DNA of 64,000 bases from Larix kaempferi (GCA_027924585.1 BSBM01000461.1:4152501-4216500); one strand, 5' to 3'; positions 49,951 through 62,705 are shown, counted from the first letter of the stretch. Notes: generated by a model from the sequence alone, not told the origin. Numbers and translations are program-made.

Positions 49951-50304
49951 CGGTTTAATACCAACACTGTTATGGAGTCTATGTAATTAATATGTTTCCA
50001 AGGTCATAATGGTCACAATACCCACTCATAAGATCTATAAGCAATCTCTAGTGGTTTTCCATAATAAATCACTAGCAATTTATAACCATTCCAAAATGGA
50101 TCTATAAGCAATATCTATTGGTTTCCCATAAGAAAAACATATAAACAATAACCTAGTGACCTTGGCCATTCACTCATCAATAAATTCCTTGCTAGAACCA
50201 TGTGAATTGTGTAGTTATCTAGTTCAGTTCATCTCTATGGTTTATTTGCTTAATCTTTGACCCTCAATAGCTTATAAATGGTAACTAGTCCTTCACTATC
50301 TGAG

Positions 50305-50812
50305 TGTGGCTTGACTAAAGTTCCCTCTTTCTATGAAAAAAGAAATTGTAAAGTGCATTTTATGACTGCTCATTTATGGATATGAAAATAGGGTATTTTT
50401 GTTTGTTTTAAGTGCTAGAGAATGGGTTGAAACCAACCCATATAAAACCCTTAAACCTAACTCATTTTCCAATACGGGCTCGACTAAAGTTCCCTCTTTC
50501 TATGAAAAATGAAATTGTAAAGTGCATTTTATGACTGCTCATTTATGGATATGAAAAGAGGGTATTTTTGTTTGTTTTAAGTGCTAGAGAATGGGTTGAA
50601 ACCAACCCATATTAAATCCTTAAACCTAACTCATTTTCCAATACGGGCTCGACTAAAGTTCCCTCTTTCTATGAAAAAAGAAATTGTAAAGTGCATTTTA
50701 TGACTGCTCATTTAATATGGATATGAAAAGAGGGTATTTTTGGTTTTTTTAAGTGCTGGAAAATGGGTTGAAACCAATCCATATTAAACCCCTAAACCTA
50801 ACTCTTCTTCAA
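50305..50812. repeat. Tandem repeat, three copies of 169 bp
   Basis: The anchor TTCCCTCTTTCTATGAAAAA starts at 50321, 50490 and 50659, exactly 169 bp apart. Copies one and two are almost identical; the third has a few small changes (extra ATA near 50714). Each holds GGGTTGAAACCAA(C/T)CCATAT. Confidence 0.93.
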
Positions 50813-51027
50813 TTTATGAAACATAATTGCTCAATGTTATCCTCCATGCTTTGGTATGCCGTTTTGAAACCAAGTAATGAAATGAATTTTCTTCTCTAAT
50901 GATTTTCTTCATAGATTCCATTAAATTCCACTATATTCAATGGGCATTCATTTATTGCATGTATCTTTATGCACCTAGGGTAGGACATAGCCAAGGATTT
51001 CTAAGCTTCCTCTTACTTCTTATTAAC

Positions 51028-51640
51028 CTACATGGTATCCATATGCAAAGCCATAGAATGCAATATGCCAATTTTCATATCCTCTAATAATCCTCCTATA
51101 TCATTTTTAGCAAGAGAGGTAGATGTGGATCTTGGTACTTGGGGAATGATTCTTCCTCCCCTAATATTCTTTCTTTTGTATCTATAGAAATTTTTCAAAA
51201 CATTCTTTATTTCTCCAGACGTCAAATGAAATATGTCTCGGTTTGAAAGACGTTTTAAATTTTCAAAGCATTATTCTCTTACCCCCTAACTATAACAATT
51301 TTGAGGGATTCTTCATCTAAAATGCATCCATGAGACCTTTTGTAGCTTAGTTGAATAATTTCCTCGTAGTATTGTAGAGACTCATTCTCACCTTGTATCG
51401 TTCGAAATATTTCATCTTTTGTGTTTTTTTATTTATAGTAAGTAATCCCTATATTTTCAATGAAGGATTTATTCATTTCCTCCAAACTAGTGATAGTATT
51501 TCATTCCAAGATCATAAACCATCTCAAAGTTGATCATTTTAAGGTATAGGGGAATATATTGCACTTTTTGGAATCTAAAGCATAATCATATATCTTATAG
51601 ACAACTTCAAATTAAACAAGGCAAGTATCAAGGTGACCAC
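51028..51640 (-). pseudogene. Retrotransposon gag capsid remnant
   Basis: Read on the minus strand with a few interruptions: IFPYTLK, stop, STLRWFMILEWNTITSLEEM, NKSFIENI, then IFRTIQGENESLQYYEEIIQ, then an altered stretch, and finally SGEIKNVLKNFYRYKR with a basic tail and GGLLEDMKIGIL. The order matches the plant Ty3-type capsid: A..FP..L...A..W......I.SW.EM...F...F, then QGE.ESL.EY..R. At least three stops lie within it. Upstream at 51930-51950 the minus strand has TTTGGTGTTGTCAGATCAAG, possibly an old primer site. No pol is attached. Confidence 0.65.
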
Positions 51641-54600
51641 AAAATTGAGGGAGAGTTATAGGGTTTATATTCTTTATCCTAGTTTCTCCACCATTCTCAC
51701 GAATGAGAAAATCAAAGATTTGACGTTGTTCCTCTCCTTCTTATACCATTTATTTCTGAGAAGAGAGATTCTCAAAATTGGTAAAAGGATTCTCAAAGTC
51801 AAAAGGAGGATCAACAAAGATATTATCTCTCAATTCAGGGTGGCTATAAAATTCTTTGATGCTTAGTTGAATATCAACTTTCCTATCCTTTTTTTGTTGT
51901 TCTTGACTATTTATACTTGATCTGACAACACCAAAATGTTTATTTCTTGGTAAAAAATTTCCAAGTCGATCTATAGGTCGATGGATGAAATTAACTATGA
52001 AATGTTTTTTATTTTTATTTTTAATTCCGGAGCTTAATCCTAACGCAATTTAACAACCTCCCCATAAATGGAACCAAAAAGTGTTGGGATAATGAATTTA
52101 AATAATATATATTTAATTCCTTGGATTTAATTTAATTATCAACCCAATACTTGTACAAACTTATGAGATGCTTGGACTATGCATGCAACTACAAAGGCAT
52201 AATCTAAAACTAGTATTCTAGAAAAATATGTTCAACTTCAACAATTGACTCTTCTTAACAATTCATCCTAGGATTGTGACCTTCACCCATATATCCTCTG
52301 AAAATGTACAATATATATGGTTGTATTATAGTCATTCTTTTAAGTGAAAGAGATAAGTGAAGTGATTTTAGTAAATCAAATGAATCTAGAATTGTTAGTC
52401 TACTCCTAAGCAAATCAATCCTTATAACCCTAAAGAAACATATAATGTGATAAACATCACAAATCAACCATGATAATGAAATATATGCAATAAAAAGTCA
52501 CAAAAGTTGTTTAATAGGAAAATAAATTATGAGAAATGCTAGAAAACACATAAACTAGTTACTTGTGATCTTACTACAAGAGTTTGTAATGTTACTGCAA
52601 AAGTCTTTAATGTTACTATATATGTGTAAAATCACAGCTAAATAGAATTCAAATGCAAACCAAATATATATATAATCATTCTCAATCCATTAATTTCCTA
52701 GAGTGGGCCCTACTCAAGGATACTCATGAACTCCTTGTTAACACACAAGACTAATAATGAAAAAAAATTACTTCTCTTTTATTCAAGCTCTATTCATAAT
52801 ATCAGGGAAGCAAAGTGCCTTGTTCTATAATTATAATTCGAAGAGATATAAGATAAACAATAACTTAAAAAGTTTAGTTCAATACATTCAACTATCATCT
52901 TATGCTCTTATTTGTACTAGAAATGGAAATCTATTAAATGCTCCATCGATCCGTTGATTTATGGAATTTGCTCCTATATATCTACATTGGTGTCTCCTTG
53001 AATCATATAATACTTGTGCAACTTGAACTCTTGAGGAAATTGGATTTGACTAGGGAAATAAATGCTTCCTTGATCATTTCCATATTTTGGAGTGACAAAT
53101 ACAGATAAGGTCCCTATAGATATTCCCCATGCATCTAGTTGTCTGGAATCATGATTAAGGAAATTAGTGACTCAGTCTGTGCTCTCTTAGAATTGGAATC
53201 ACATTAGTTTCATAAGTGAAATGTGCGCATGCTTACTCAAAATCACCTAAGGAAAAAAGTACATCACATACATTAAATATTATAGGTAAATTATTCATAA
53301 GCAAATGAGAAATTTCATAATAGCAAGGTTTAAGGAAAAGAGTGTGAAATGCTTATACAAATAATGGTAAAAAAATGGTTCATTATAGATGCCCATCAAC
53401 AATTGTATATATGTCACATTGAAAAGGTACTTGCAATAATTATTAGACCACCACTATAACTTTGATAATGTTCCCTGTTATTGTTAGCACCCACAAGAAA
53501 ACTTGAATATCATAGGAAGTCCAAAGAGGGGTTATTGAGTTAGTAAAAATATTGGTAGGGCCAATCACAAAAAAAACAAGGACATAGTTTCCACAACCTT
53601 CAACAAATTTCTCACTAGAATTCAGGGCCACCCATCATCCACCACCGATGAGTACTAAAACAATATCTTATAGTGTCCCTCTTTTACAAATTTAGTACCC
53701 ATCATAAGGATCAATTGTACATCTCACCTAGGAAAAACCACTTATCTTCCTCCCAATTGGAACAAAAATCATAATGGACCAATAGGACACATCCAAGGGA
53801 TAACAACATTAGAAATATAGGATAGATCCATATATTGAGAAATAGAGTATAGAGGCATATTTTAAACAATAATTGGCCATATAAAAATTGCAAGTGACTA
53901 TAGGATAGGATGATCAATATCCCAAAAAAGACCCTTTTTCTGTGGTGAACTATCCATTGATGAAAGAAAAACATATAACAAAGAGGAAGAAGATAAAGAA
54001 TATATTTCCAAGATGAATAAATGGAATATATTCCATCAAAGTGAGTTCATCGATGGACTTAACCAATAATATATACCTCTATATCAAAAAATCAAGTAGA
54101 TGTAGACACCAATATATTTCTCATTTGCCTCTTGGATTGATGATCAATAATATCAATTGTTGATCATTAGATAATGATAATGGAACTTCAACATTATCCA
54201 ATATATTTATCACACATAAGTAGGACATTTGTTATCATGCCAATTTCATTTGACTATGACACTTGAGTGCTTATCCCAGAAACATCACATCATGCCTAAC
54301 ATAGTTTATAATCTCATATCCCATGGATGACAAACTAATTAATCATAGAGGTATGAAATCAACTCTCAGTTTGTCATTATGGTAAAATTGTGTGTCCCCT
54401 CTTTATATGTGGCTCACATTTGTGTAGGAAAACCTTTAATACCCACATAATTCCTATTTTTATTATTTTATTTTAACTAAATACATACCAGAAGGAAACC
54501 CATCAAACACTTCTCCTCATTATGAGGATGGTACCTAAGGTAAATTAGATTCCATAATAGCTCAAGGCTTTGTCAACATACTCATTAAGGGCTCAACATG

Positions 54601-55596
54601 TCACTTACAATAAATGAACTTGCATAGAGAGAATGACACTCCTCACAACCCCCTGTACCTGACCCAATCAACATCTCACATAGTTCCTATTACAACAAGA
54701 AATCGTAAATTTTGTGGATCTTTCAATGGAAAGGTCTCTTTTATGGTTGGTTTGGTCAAGGACACCCACACCATTCGAGACTATTTCACTTAATTGAGTG
54801 GTACATGGTTATTCTTGGTGTAGATTCCATCACATGGTCTAAGATTTGACTACAAGCTATGTTTTCCTCTCCAAATTACAAACGAGATCCTCCATTCAAA
54901 CAAGTTCAATTGATGCAAAGTTACGCTAAATATTTTTTTGCGAAGGATTTGAATGTTCTCATGCTTCAATCCTTCCTTTGAGGTTTATGGTGGCTATGCT
55001 ACAAAAATTTGCCTTCATTTAACCAATCTTTCATGGGGAAATGCTCTCAGAATCATTCCAAATTCAAAGAGTGGCTTGGAGAGGATAAAAACCTAAAGAG
55101 AGAGTATTGAATGCCACTTTAATTACTCTTCAAGGTGAAATCTTCATTTTTGTTTGTGGCTTTTTGAATTAGCAATAAGACAAATCATTCAGTTTCTTTT
55201 CCCTCAAATGGTTTGCATATTTATTGACTAGAGTGTGAAGTAATTACTTGGAATACTAACATTGTTAGGAGAAAGTAGTATTGGTTTCTTATTTATTATT
55301 TGTTCCATGGTAAAGACTCTCTACTTGAATTATCTATCTTTGCTTCCTATCAAAGACCAATTATACAAGGGGCTTCCTCTAAGGTGTACCTCTCATTTCC
55401 TCTTAAGTTTTCCATCCATTCAATCCATGGGGATGATGTAAATTTATTTGCCTTGTTTATGTACACTCTTTATTTTTCATCTACCTTAGTTGGTCAAGCC
55501 CACTATTGAGTGCCATTTGGTAAAATTATGCCCCAAATCATACACAACATGAAGTAAAGCATACCCTCCACCTATCACACTCCACATTACTAAATC
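51641..55596. other. Spacer without recognised gene
   Basis: AT-rich, with many short frames, none with a domain. The hydrophobic minus frame 53711-53974 is not supported by context. Confidence 0.4.
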
Positions 55597-56569
55597 ATGG
55601 AGGAATCACCGACTCTCGACAAACGCAAGGCAAGGGAAATGCCTGGAAGAAGGGTGAAGGAGCCAAAAATGGAAGCCAAAGTTGAGAAGAAGCACCAAAA
55701 AATGGTTCTAACCTACATCCACGAGGTGTATATTCCCATGGGATACACCTTGGCCATGGACGATACCACCCATGGCACGATTTTGAACCTTGTGTACAGC
55801 GGTCCCATGGCGAAGACCTACCTCGGTGAAATGAATTTGTTCTTGTGTTGGCCCTCACTACTTTAGATGGGAATACGGACGTGGCTGAGTATGCCATATC
55901 CATGGCCTTCAGGGACAATCACTGGTTCATATACACATCCCCTTTGAAGGCCCCGAGCAACCAGAAGTACCGGGAGCTTAGCCACGAGTTTATCGGCATA
56001 GGGTTAATGACGAGCGACCTGTCCATGCCCCAAAATTCCTCATGTATCATTATGACCAAAGATATTGTTAGAGGGATGCTTTACAGGGGTTCTGAGGTCT
56101 TGGAATAGGTTGTCTGGGTCACCTTTGAAGAGATTCACTACATGAAGGATTGGGAGAATGGAGTCATGTGGGAGGAGATGATAGTTTTATTTGCCCTGGG
56201 TATCAAAATGGTTTTTCTCTCGACTACCATGCTGAATGCCATAGAATTTTCTGAGTGGATCTAAAAGTTGCATGCCCAAGCCTTCAATGTCATCTGCATC
56301 GAATTTCAGCCGATTCCGTTTTAGCATTATGCCTTTTTGGTTGCGGGTTCGGGGCTGTATCTCATGGTCGACGAGAAAGAGGGGTTCAAAGAGGAAAATT
56401 TCTTGAAGGCTCATGAATAATTCCCAATAAAATAATCGATGATGGCATGGATTCACTGAGGAATGGGTTGCAGGGGAATGCAAAAGGTGGAGGAGGACAA
56501 GGAGGAAAGGGTGTGAAAGGCGGGAAAGACAATGGAGGTGCAGGTTCCGACATCTACAAAATTGTGAAG
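55597..56569 (+). pseudogene. MTR4: MTR4-like DExH RNA helicase, N-terminal part, inactivated
   Basis: Matches the start of the plant exosome helicase MTR4/HEN2: ATG at 55597, a basic leader, VHEVxxPxGY-like YIHEVYIPMGYTLAMDD, THGTILNLVYSGPMAKTY, then after a frame break VAEYAISMAFRD, FIYTSPLKAPSNQKYRELSH, SCIIMTKDIVRGMLYRGSEV, FEEIHYMKDW and KMVFLSTTMLNAIEFSEWI. The Walker A segment (family AHTSAGKT) is degraded and its Lys replaced, and the DExH Asp is Glu (FEEIH). Stops include TAG at 56106-56108 and later TAA and TAG. The block ends GSDIYKIVK at a good donor AAG|GTGAGT (56569/56570), where the family continues IVKMIM, so it derives from intron-containing DNA rather than a processed transcript. 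No catalytic C-terminal half follows. Confidence 0.85.
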
Positions 56570-57643
56570 GTGAGTCTTCTGTCTAATTGTCTTTTTTTTG
56601 TGAATTGAATTCACACCAAATACCAAATTAGTGAGTCTTATTTTAGCCTACTGTAAATGTTTCCCATCATTGTATTTTTGAAAATTGCTTTTACCCAGAT
56701 TTGAAAGAAAGTTGAGAATAAATTCATGGATGACCTATGAATGACGGATAAGAAAAAAATTGAAAATATGCAATGGAATACTTTCCAAGAGATGAATTGA
56801 GCTCTCCTTGTTTATAAGAAAGATGAATTCAGCTATGCTGTAACTCCAAGATGGAGTGAGATGATGATGTAACTAGGCATATGGTTGTAATCCATGTTAT
56901 TAAGGAAAACATGTAGCATAACCATCTTTTTTCCAATATATGTTTTCATGAATTGTCTAGAGGCATAGCTCCAGCAGTTTACAAATTAATAATATTGATT
57001 GACAACAAAAAACTTCTATAAACATGCATATTTTTATCTTCTATTACATATAGTGCATGCAAACTACTACTAGGTGTCTTGTCTCTTTTATAGTTTTCAG
57101 CCTCCACCATTGCCACTCCTATAGAAGAGAGAAATACTCAAGGGCCTCCCTCTAGCTCCGGATTTGGCTCCAGCTACTCCTCCTCCAAATATGTGGCAAT
57201 AATCTAGATGATGGTAGCCACTTCTTCCAATAAGGCCAAGACAAATCATCTTGAGCAGTCCCACTTTGTCAAAAAAATGGACCATATCCCTTCCATATAA
57301 ATTCCACCTGCCACTCCCCTAAAGAATGATCTGACTTTTGTGAGTGATCCCTAATGGTCAGCTTACAAGTGACCTTCCCTGAGATCAATGGAATTATGGT
57401 TGCACAAGAACTAGGCCCCCGATCAAAGGGTGATTGCAACTTTTCTCTTGTGACCACATATAAGCTTTGCATCTATGATAAGTATAACAAAGACAATGTT
57501 ATATGGTACCATCTCCACATGGCATCACCTCATGCTATCTACATCAACAAAGTTTGCATATTTGGTCTCTAATGGTTTGTATTTAAACTGATGTACATGA
57601 ATGTATATATATTTAAAATTTTGCATACTTTTATGGATTATCT
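56570..57643. other. Intron-like flank and spacer after the MTR4 pseudogene
   Basis: Begins as the intron of the helicase fragment. No further helicase exon was recognised. Plus frame 57354-57572 and minus frame 57097-57285 lack domain signals. Confidence 0.4.
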
Positions 57644-57735
57644 AGTAGGGTCTTCCACTTAATTTTATCCCTCGTGGTAGGGTCTTCCACTTAATTTTAT
57701 TCCTCATGGTAGGGTCTTCCAATATTTTGGAGAGG
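57644..57735. repeat. Tandem repeat, three copies of 32 bp
   Basis: AGGGTCTTCC recurs at 57647, 57679 and 57711 with TTAATTTTAT(C/T)CCTC between. A separate two-copy repeat of CTCAATGCCCATTTG(A/T)TCCAA lies at about 57828-57900. Confidence 0.9.
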
Positions 57736-59402
57736 GATACCCTTGTTGCACTTGTTTGATTAGCCAACCAATCTGTTGTTTGGTTCACCGATCTTCAAAT
57801 ATGTACAAATATGTATTACTCAAAGCAGCTCAATGCCCATTTGATCCAATTGGCGTTTCTTATCATATCATCTCAATGCCCATTTGTTCCAATAACCTTT
57901 GATTATCATATCCCATGAGGGATTGCAGACTTCTCCATTCAAGTGATCTGAGAATGTTAATTTCCCTTGAAAGAGGACCTTGTAAACCAAGCATAAGGCA
58001 CTATGTCCTTCCCATCACCAAAGCTTCAAACTTCGCTTGATTGTTTGTTTTCAAATCGAGAAAGATTGTCACATTCACCATGTGAACATTTTGACTTCTG
58101 AATCAGTGTTGTAGAAATTGACAATTGAGAAATTTCATTGAGGGTTTTGGCCTTGGAACATTGGCAATTTGGAAAACTATGGAATGAACGAAAAAATAAA
58201 AAATTAATCCTTTATTTTTCCATCTTTTAAAAGGTATAGCTAACAGCAACATCAAATAATCACATCTCCACATCAATAAGAAAAATCTATTGATGTTTAA
58301 GATGCCAAATGTTACATCAAACTGTAACTGTTGATACTGGGTCATGATATCTATCCATTCAAGACTCAAATCTAAATACAAATTTACATCAAGTATATAA
58401 TAAGATTATAAATGTATCTCATCATTATGAGTCATCTACAATAGTTAATCTAGCTTCTAGTTACCGATTCCCTCTGCCCCTTTTACTGGAAAAGGTAATG
58501 GCTAGCCCTCTCATAGAATAGATTTGTGGCCAAAGATGGATGGCCATTGGTGGGTGTCTCACTCGGTGTAGAAGTCTTTCTCACTAATTTTTTTCTAGTT
58601 TTGTCCTACTTTGCCGCCATAATTGAATTCAATTTGCAAAATGATATTATTGATAAATTTGATGTGAAAGAGAAGGTTCTTAGATTCGATACATACAAAT
58701 GAGAATACTTTTATGTTCAATCACAATACCTATTTATTATGTGTCTCTTTCCACTTTCCACTGAATTCTGCCTCCTTTGTCTCAATAAATGAATCCAATT
58801 GCTGGATGAAATTATTATAAAGTTGAGATAAAATAAAAAGTCTTTGAGAGGCGATACTTCACGAATAATGATCTTGATTTGTTCATTTTTGTTCAACCAC
58901 AACACCAATTCATTCCGTGTCATGTTTCTATTTTCCATCAAAATATCGTGTCACCTTTCCATTTTCCACCCCAAGCCTTCCTCCCATATGGAACATTTTA
59001 CGGTACTTAAGACTTTAACATAAGAATGTGAAAATGGTAGTTTTTTCAGTCCACTTGCATATTTAAATCTCCAATAATTCCATTTTTCATCATAAGTCCT
59101 TATGATACTTAGACTTTAACATGAGAATCTGAAAATGGTATATTTAAATATTTTTAAATTTAAGCCCACTCTGAATATGTCTCAAACTGTTAATTATAAT
59201 ATGAATACATCTCAACTATGAATATGATCAAGTAAAATCTATGTTATTAATGAAAATTGACAGGGATTCTCAACTGGAAGAAGAGAAACACGTGAATTTC
59301 TTTTGATTTGCAGGGTATGGTGGGATGGAAAGATCCCAAATGAATAGGAAAATGCACTGAGACTTATATTACAGGATACCAAATGAACAGGAAAGCGCAC
59401 TG
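57736..59402. other. Spacer with small local duplications
   Basis: Diverged copies of a roughly 107 bp segment (TTAAGACTTTAACAT.AGAAT... near 59005 and 59110) and of a roughly 47 bp segment (CCAAATGAA.AGGAAA.(T/C)GCACTGAGAC near 59336 and 59381). No gene recognised. Confidence 0.4.
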
Positions 59403-60060
59403 AGACCTATGTTAGAGAATGCACCCTTATCCATCTCCATTTCCATTGTCTCTTCCTTTCTTATCTATTCACTCCATCTCAATGGATAACCAAACAACCC
59501 ATTCTCTGGCCTTTTGTATAAGTGTGGTTGTTGTTTTAATGATTCAATGTCTGTTCATGGGAAGTTCAACAACATCAGGTTAGCTGATATCTTTTTTGTT
59601 TTAGGAGTATTTTGTACATAATTCTTTTGGATAGGTTGTGGTAATCACCTAGGACATTTGACTTCATCTACTACCATTTCCATTGCCAGTTTCCTTCCAT
59701 ATCTAAATTGTACATCTCAATGAATAACTACACAACACGTTTGCTAGCGTAGCTGCTGTTTTGCTTCACTGTGGGCTCATGGGTAGTTCAAAAACCCCAG
59801 ACCAAGAGAATTACCATGTTATTCCAGTTCAAAAATTCTAATGGAAAGACTCGCATTGATTTTCTGAATACCCAACATGGTTTGTGGAAGAGATCTATTT
59901 TTTGTTTCTGGGATACTTATGATAAATCTTTTGGAAATTTTGTTTGAAGTCACCTAGGATTTACACTTGCTCTCGTCCGTAGTCATTTTCATTACCAACT
60001 TCCTTTCATATCTACTCATTCATGAATAAATCTATGTCTAATAAGATTTAGTAGTTGTTT
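59403..60060 (+). repeat. Three diverged tandem units, each with a signal-peptide-like exon start
   Basis: CCATTTCCATTG or its variant recurs at 59437, 59673 and (TCATTTTCATTACC) 59983, followed each time by a CTTCCTTTC.TATCTA stretch and an ATG(A/G)ATAA start. Between units, variants of TTTTGGATA/TTTTGGAAA and (A/G)TCACCTAGGA recur. Steps of about 236 and 310 bp. Confidence 0.65.
59482..59578 (+). CDS. Possible signal-peptide exon of a small secreted protein
   Basis: ATG follows CATCTCA and 32 codons lead to a donor TCAG|GTTAGC. The peptide starts MDNQTTHSLAF and continues with a strongly hydrophobic core (CISVVVVLMIQCLFM) and GSSTTSG, the layout of a secretory signal peptide. The unit just downstream (ATG near 59716) has the same plan but a TAG in the core. 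No downstream exon with a cysteine pattern could be joined, so the product, if any, is unknown. Confidence 0.35.
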
Positions 60061-61161
60061 GTTTGATGGTTAAATTTGGAATATGTAGAGACAAGTTAGG
60101 TTTTGCTGAGAACTCATTTCTCGATTAAGGGGGACTGTTAAAAATAATGAAGAAATGAATTAGTTTCTCATTTCCTGATGATGGACCACAATAGATTGGT
60201 CGGAAATAAATCAATATATGGATTGGAATACTACCTCTATCAATGAAGAAATGAGTTGGTCTTGAGCTCATCATTGAAACCATAATAAATCATTATTGGA
60301 ATAAGGTTCTTATTGATGACATCTGTAATATTGAACTTATCTTCCACAATCAATGCACATATTAGAATTCAATCTATGCATAAAATATCCCATGTATTCA
60401 ATATTAATGCTCACATTTCAAGATCATTCAACGGATAACCTCTAGCATTTAACTCAAGCATCCAATACCTGCTTGAATGTGATTCTCTATTTGACCACGA
60501 TTTCCAGAGAATCAACAATGATTCTTCAAACAATACATCATATAATTGTAATTTTAGATGTGATAAAATAATTCTACACATTATACTTGGGTTTCAATCA
60601 ACATTTTGAAATCCATTTGTCCAAAATTTGATTTCTTCTAATTCAATACTCTGTCCCACAACATTTCAAATAGATCTGGAATCTATGGTTCAACTATCAG
60701 CAAATTACCATCCATTCTTTCCATCGAATCCTTTGAACTTTCAGTCTACAGCTACTTCATCAACAAATTTTCAAATAATACTTCTATTGGATACTGGATA
60801 TTTTTATCTACATATGCACGATCAACATTCATTTGGAGAAAAGAGGTAAAACACAACTGTATTTCAAACCCACGCTTAGCATAGATTAAAACTTTGTCCT
60901 AAATAAGAAAACATTGTCTCGGATACTATGTAATCAAATGATAAATTAGATTGATCAAGAAGAATGATCTCTCTCTCATAATTGCACCAACAATCATTCA
61001 AATGCACTCAAAACTACAAGAATTAAATGAAGGGGTCAAATACATGATATTGGAGGCATAAAAAAACCACTAATTTCATTAACCCAAACTCTGTACAGGA
61101 ATTCTATAACTCAAATTACTTCTATTTCTCTAATTGGACTGACTTCACACAGTTGGGTGCT
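60061..61161. other. Spacer without recognised gene
   Basis: The plus frame 60628-60849 has no domain or context. Confidence 0.4.
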
Positions 61162-61568
61162 TCATTTTCCCTGGCCTCCTCCTCTACCTCTATGTTGGCC
61201 TCTCCTTTTGGCCCGAAGGCTGACATAGTATTTATGCATGGAATTTGGTGCTTCGAACTCATCATGCAACCTCTCTAATTGGGAAGCCTCAAGGTTTTCC
61301 TTCTAAAGATCTTGTGTGAGCTCTCCCACTTGCATCTTCATTGCAAAAGTTGTTGCTTTAGCAACTCTTGTAGTTTCATCAAATTTCATGTGCATTACTA
61401 TATTCAACAAGTAGACCCTGAGCCCGCCTTACAACATCAAGCTCTCTCTTTCCCAGATTTGATTCCAATTCCCTTTGATCTACCAAAATGTGCTTCAATG
61501 AGTCTCCATCTTTCTCAAGGAACTTTGTATAGTTGTACGGACTGCCATACAATAGAGCAGTGTGAAGG
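61162..61568 (-). pseudogene. Unrecognised helical protein end with Arg/Gly tail, one frameshift
   Basis: The minus strand reads LLYGSPYNYTKFLEKDGDSL, KHILVDQRELESNLGKRELD, VVRRAQGLLVEYSNAHE, then a frame change to MKFDETTRVAKATTFAMKMQ, VGELTQDL, TAG, KENLEASQLERLHDEF, NSMHKYYVSLRAKRRGQHRG and RGGGQGK with TGA at 61162-61164. High helical propensity with an RG-rich basic end suggests a nucleic-acid-binding tail, as in some capsid or gag proteins, but I cannot name it. The interruptions (TGA TGA at the shift, TAG later) make it a pseudogene. Confidence 0.45.
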
Positions 61569-62578
61569 TGCTAATTTTCTCGGTTTCTAGTGGGCATATT
61601 TTCTCAGTAGGTGTGCAAATTTTTGCCTCATTTGAGTATGTTGTACAACTTCATGTTTTTGGAAGTTGTGGAGGTTTCCTTGTAAGCTTTGAACCATTAA
61701 TGAAAAACTGATTTGAAGGAGTAAATTGTATGTATTCTCCTTTAAGGCACTCATCCATGATATATCTCAAACGTGACAATGATCCCTAGATCAAGGGGGT
61801 TCTCCATTAGATAAGGGTTTCCACTTCCTTGAAATGCCAAAATTATGCCAAAAGTATGCAAAAAGGGTTAGGGTGCTCCTAACAAGCTAGCAGACCCTCA
61901 AAAGATGAGTCTCATGGAGAAGTGTGTAATAAAGTGTGTAGATTGTTGTAACAACCTCCCAAATGACGGAGGGTCTTGAAAATATGTGCCAATAATGTTG
62001 ATCCATGTGAGAAAACCCTTTAATTAACTCCAAACAAAGGCTAAATATCGAGTTCTTAAGGGAAATGTGCATAAATAGTGGACTGCTCCTAAAAAAGATA
62101 ATCATATAATATCAAAAACCATGTGCCACAATCTAAATCCACATGCCAAACCGTCAAATCATGTCAATAGCATGGGACAAAGGTTTAGCGCTATGGAAAA
62201 ATGTGCAATACTAGTGCATTTGTTATGATTTGATTGTTACACTTTGGAAATAAAAATATACATCTAAGTACTCCATTTTAAACATGCATAAGCTATGTAG
62301 AATTGGTTTCTCACTAGTTTTTTCTTGACATAAAGTAGTTTTGTGATGGTGCATCCATCTTTCAGTGCCTGAAGTCATTATTTATTGTGTTATCTCTCTT
62401 TATAGTTTCCAAAACCTGATTTAACTGACACATTGTATTTTTTTATGTACACAAGTGTTTATTTTATTCTTGATGAAAATTCTATACTAAAGATGTGTTG
62501 GGCTAATCTGATTAGAATAGTAGTGTTTTCCTTTAAAAATGTTGTTAATATGCTTCACATTTTCGCAGGAAAACTGAA
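61569..62578. other. Spacer, possible promoter and leader intron of the IPK1-like gene
   Basis: No coding region recognised. If the exon at 62579 is real, its upstream leader exon and promoter should lie here or further left. Confidence 0.35.
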
Positions 62579-62705
62579 AAGAGTGTGTACAAAATTACAA
62601 ATTACTATGTTGTCACTTCTGGAGGCTAAAAACGCAGAGTGGGACTACAAGGGAGAGGGTGCAGCCAATGTGATTGTGGTCTACCTTGGTACATTGCCAT
62701 ATTTT
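62579..62705 (+). CDS. IPK1: Inositol-pentakisphosphate 2-kinase, first coding exon (partial gene)
   Basis: Acceptor TTTCGCAG| at 62578, 28 bases of leader, ATG at 62607, then exactly 33 codons to donor TTTT|GTATGG in phase 0. The peptide starts MLSLLEAKNAEWDYKGEGAA and continues NVIVVYLGTLPYF. It matches the N terminus of plant IPK1, where LxAKDAxxWxYRGEGAANLVLxYxGxxPxF forms the nucleotide-binding start of the kinase; here YKGEGAAN is intact. IPK1 phosphorylates inositol pentakisphosphate at position 2 to make phytate (inositol hexakisphosphate). The next exon, expected to begin with VGKVLR-like residues, was not found before 64000, which would fit a long intron or an isolated fragment. No lesion is visible in this exon. 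Confidence 0.72.

Noticed and set aside
51930-51950. Possible primer site TTTGGTGTTGTCAGATCAAG upstream of the minus-strand gag
   Set aside because: Plausible position for a PBS, but no LTR pair could be found to anchor it.
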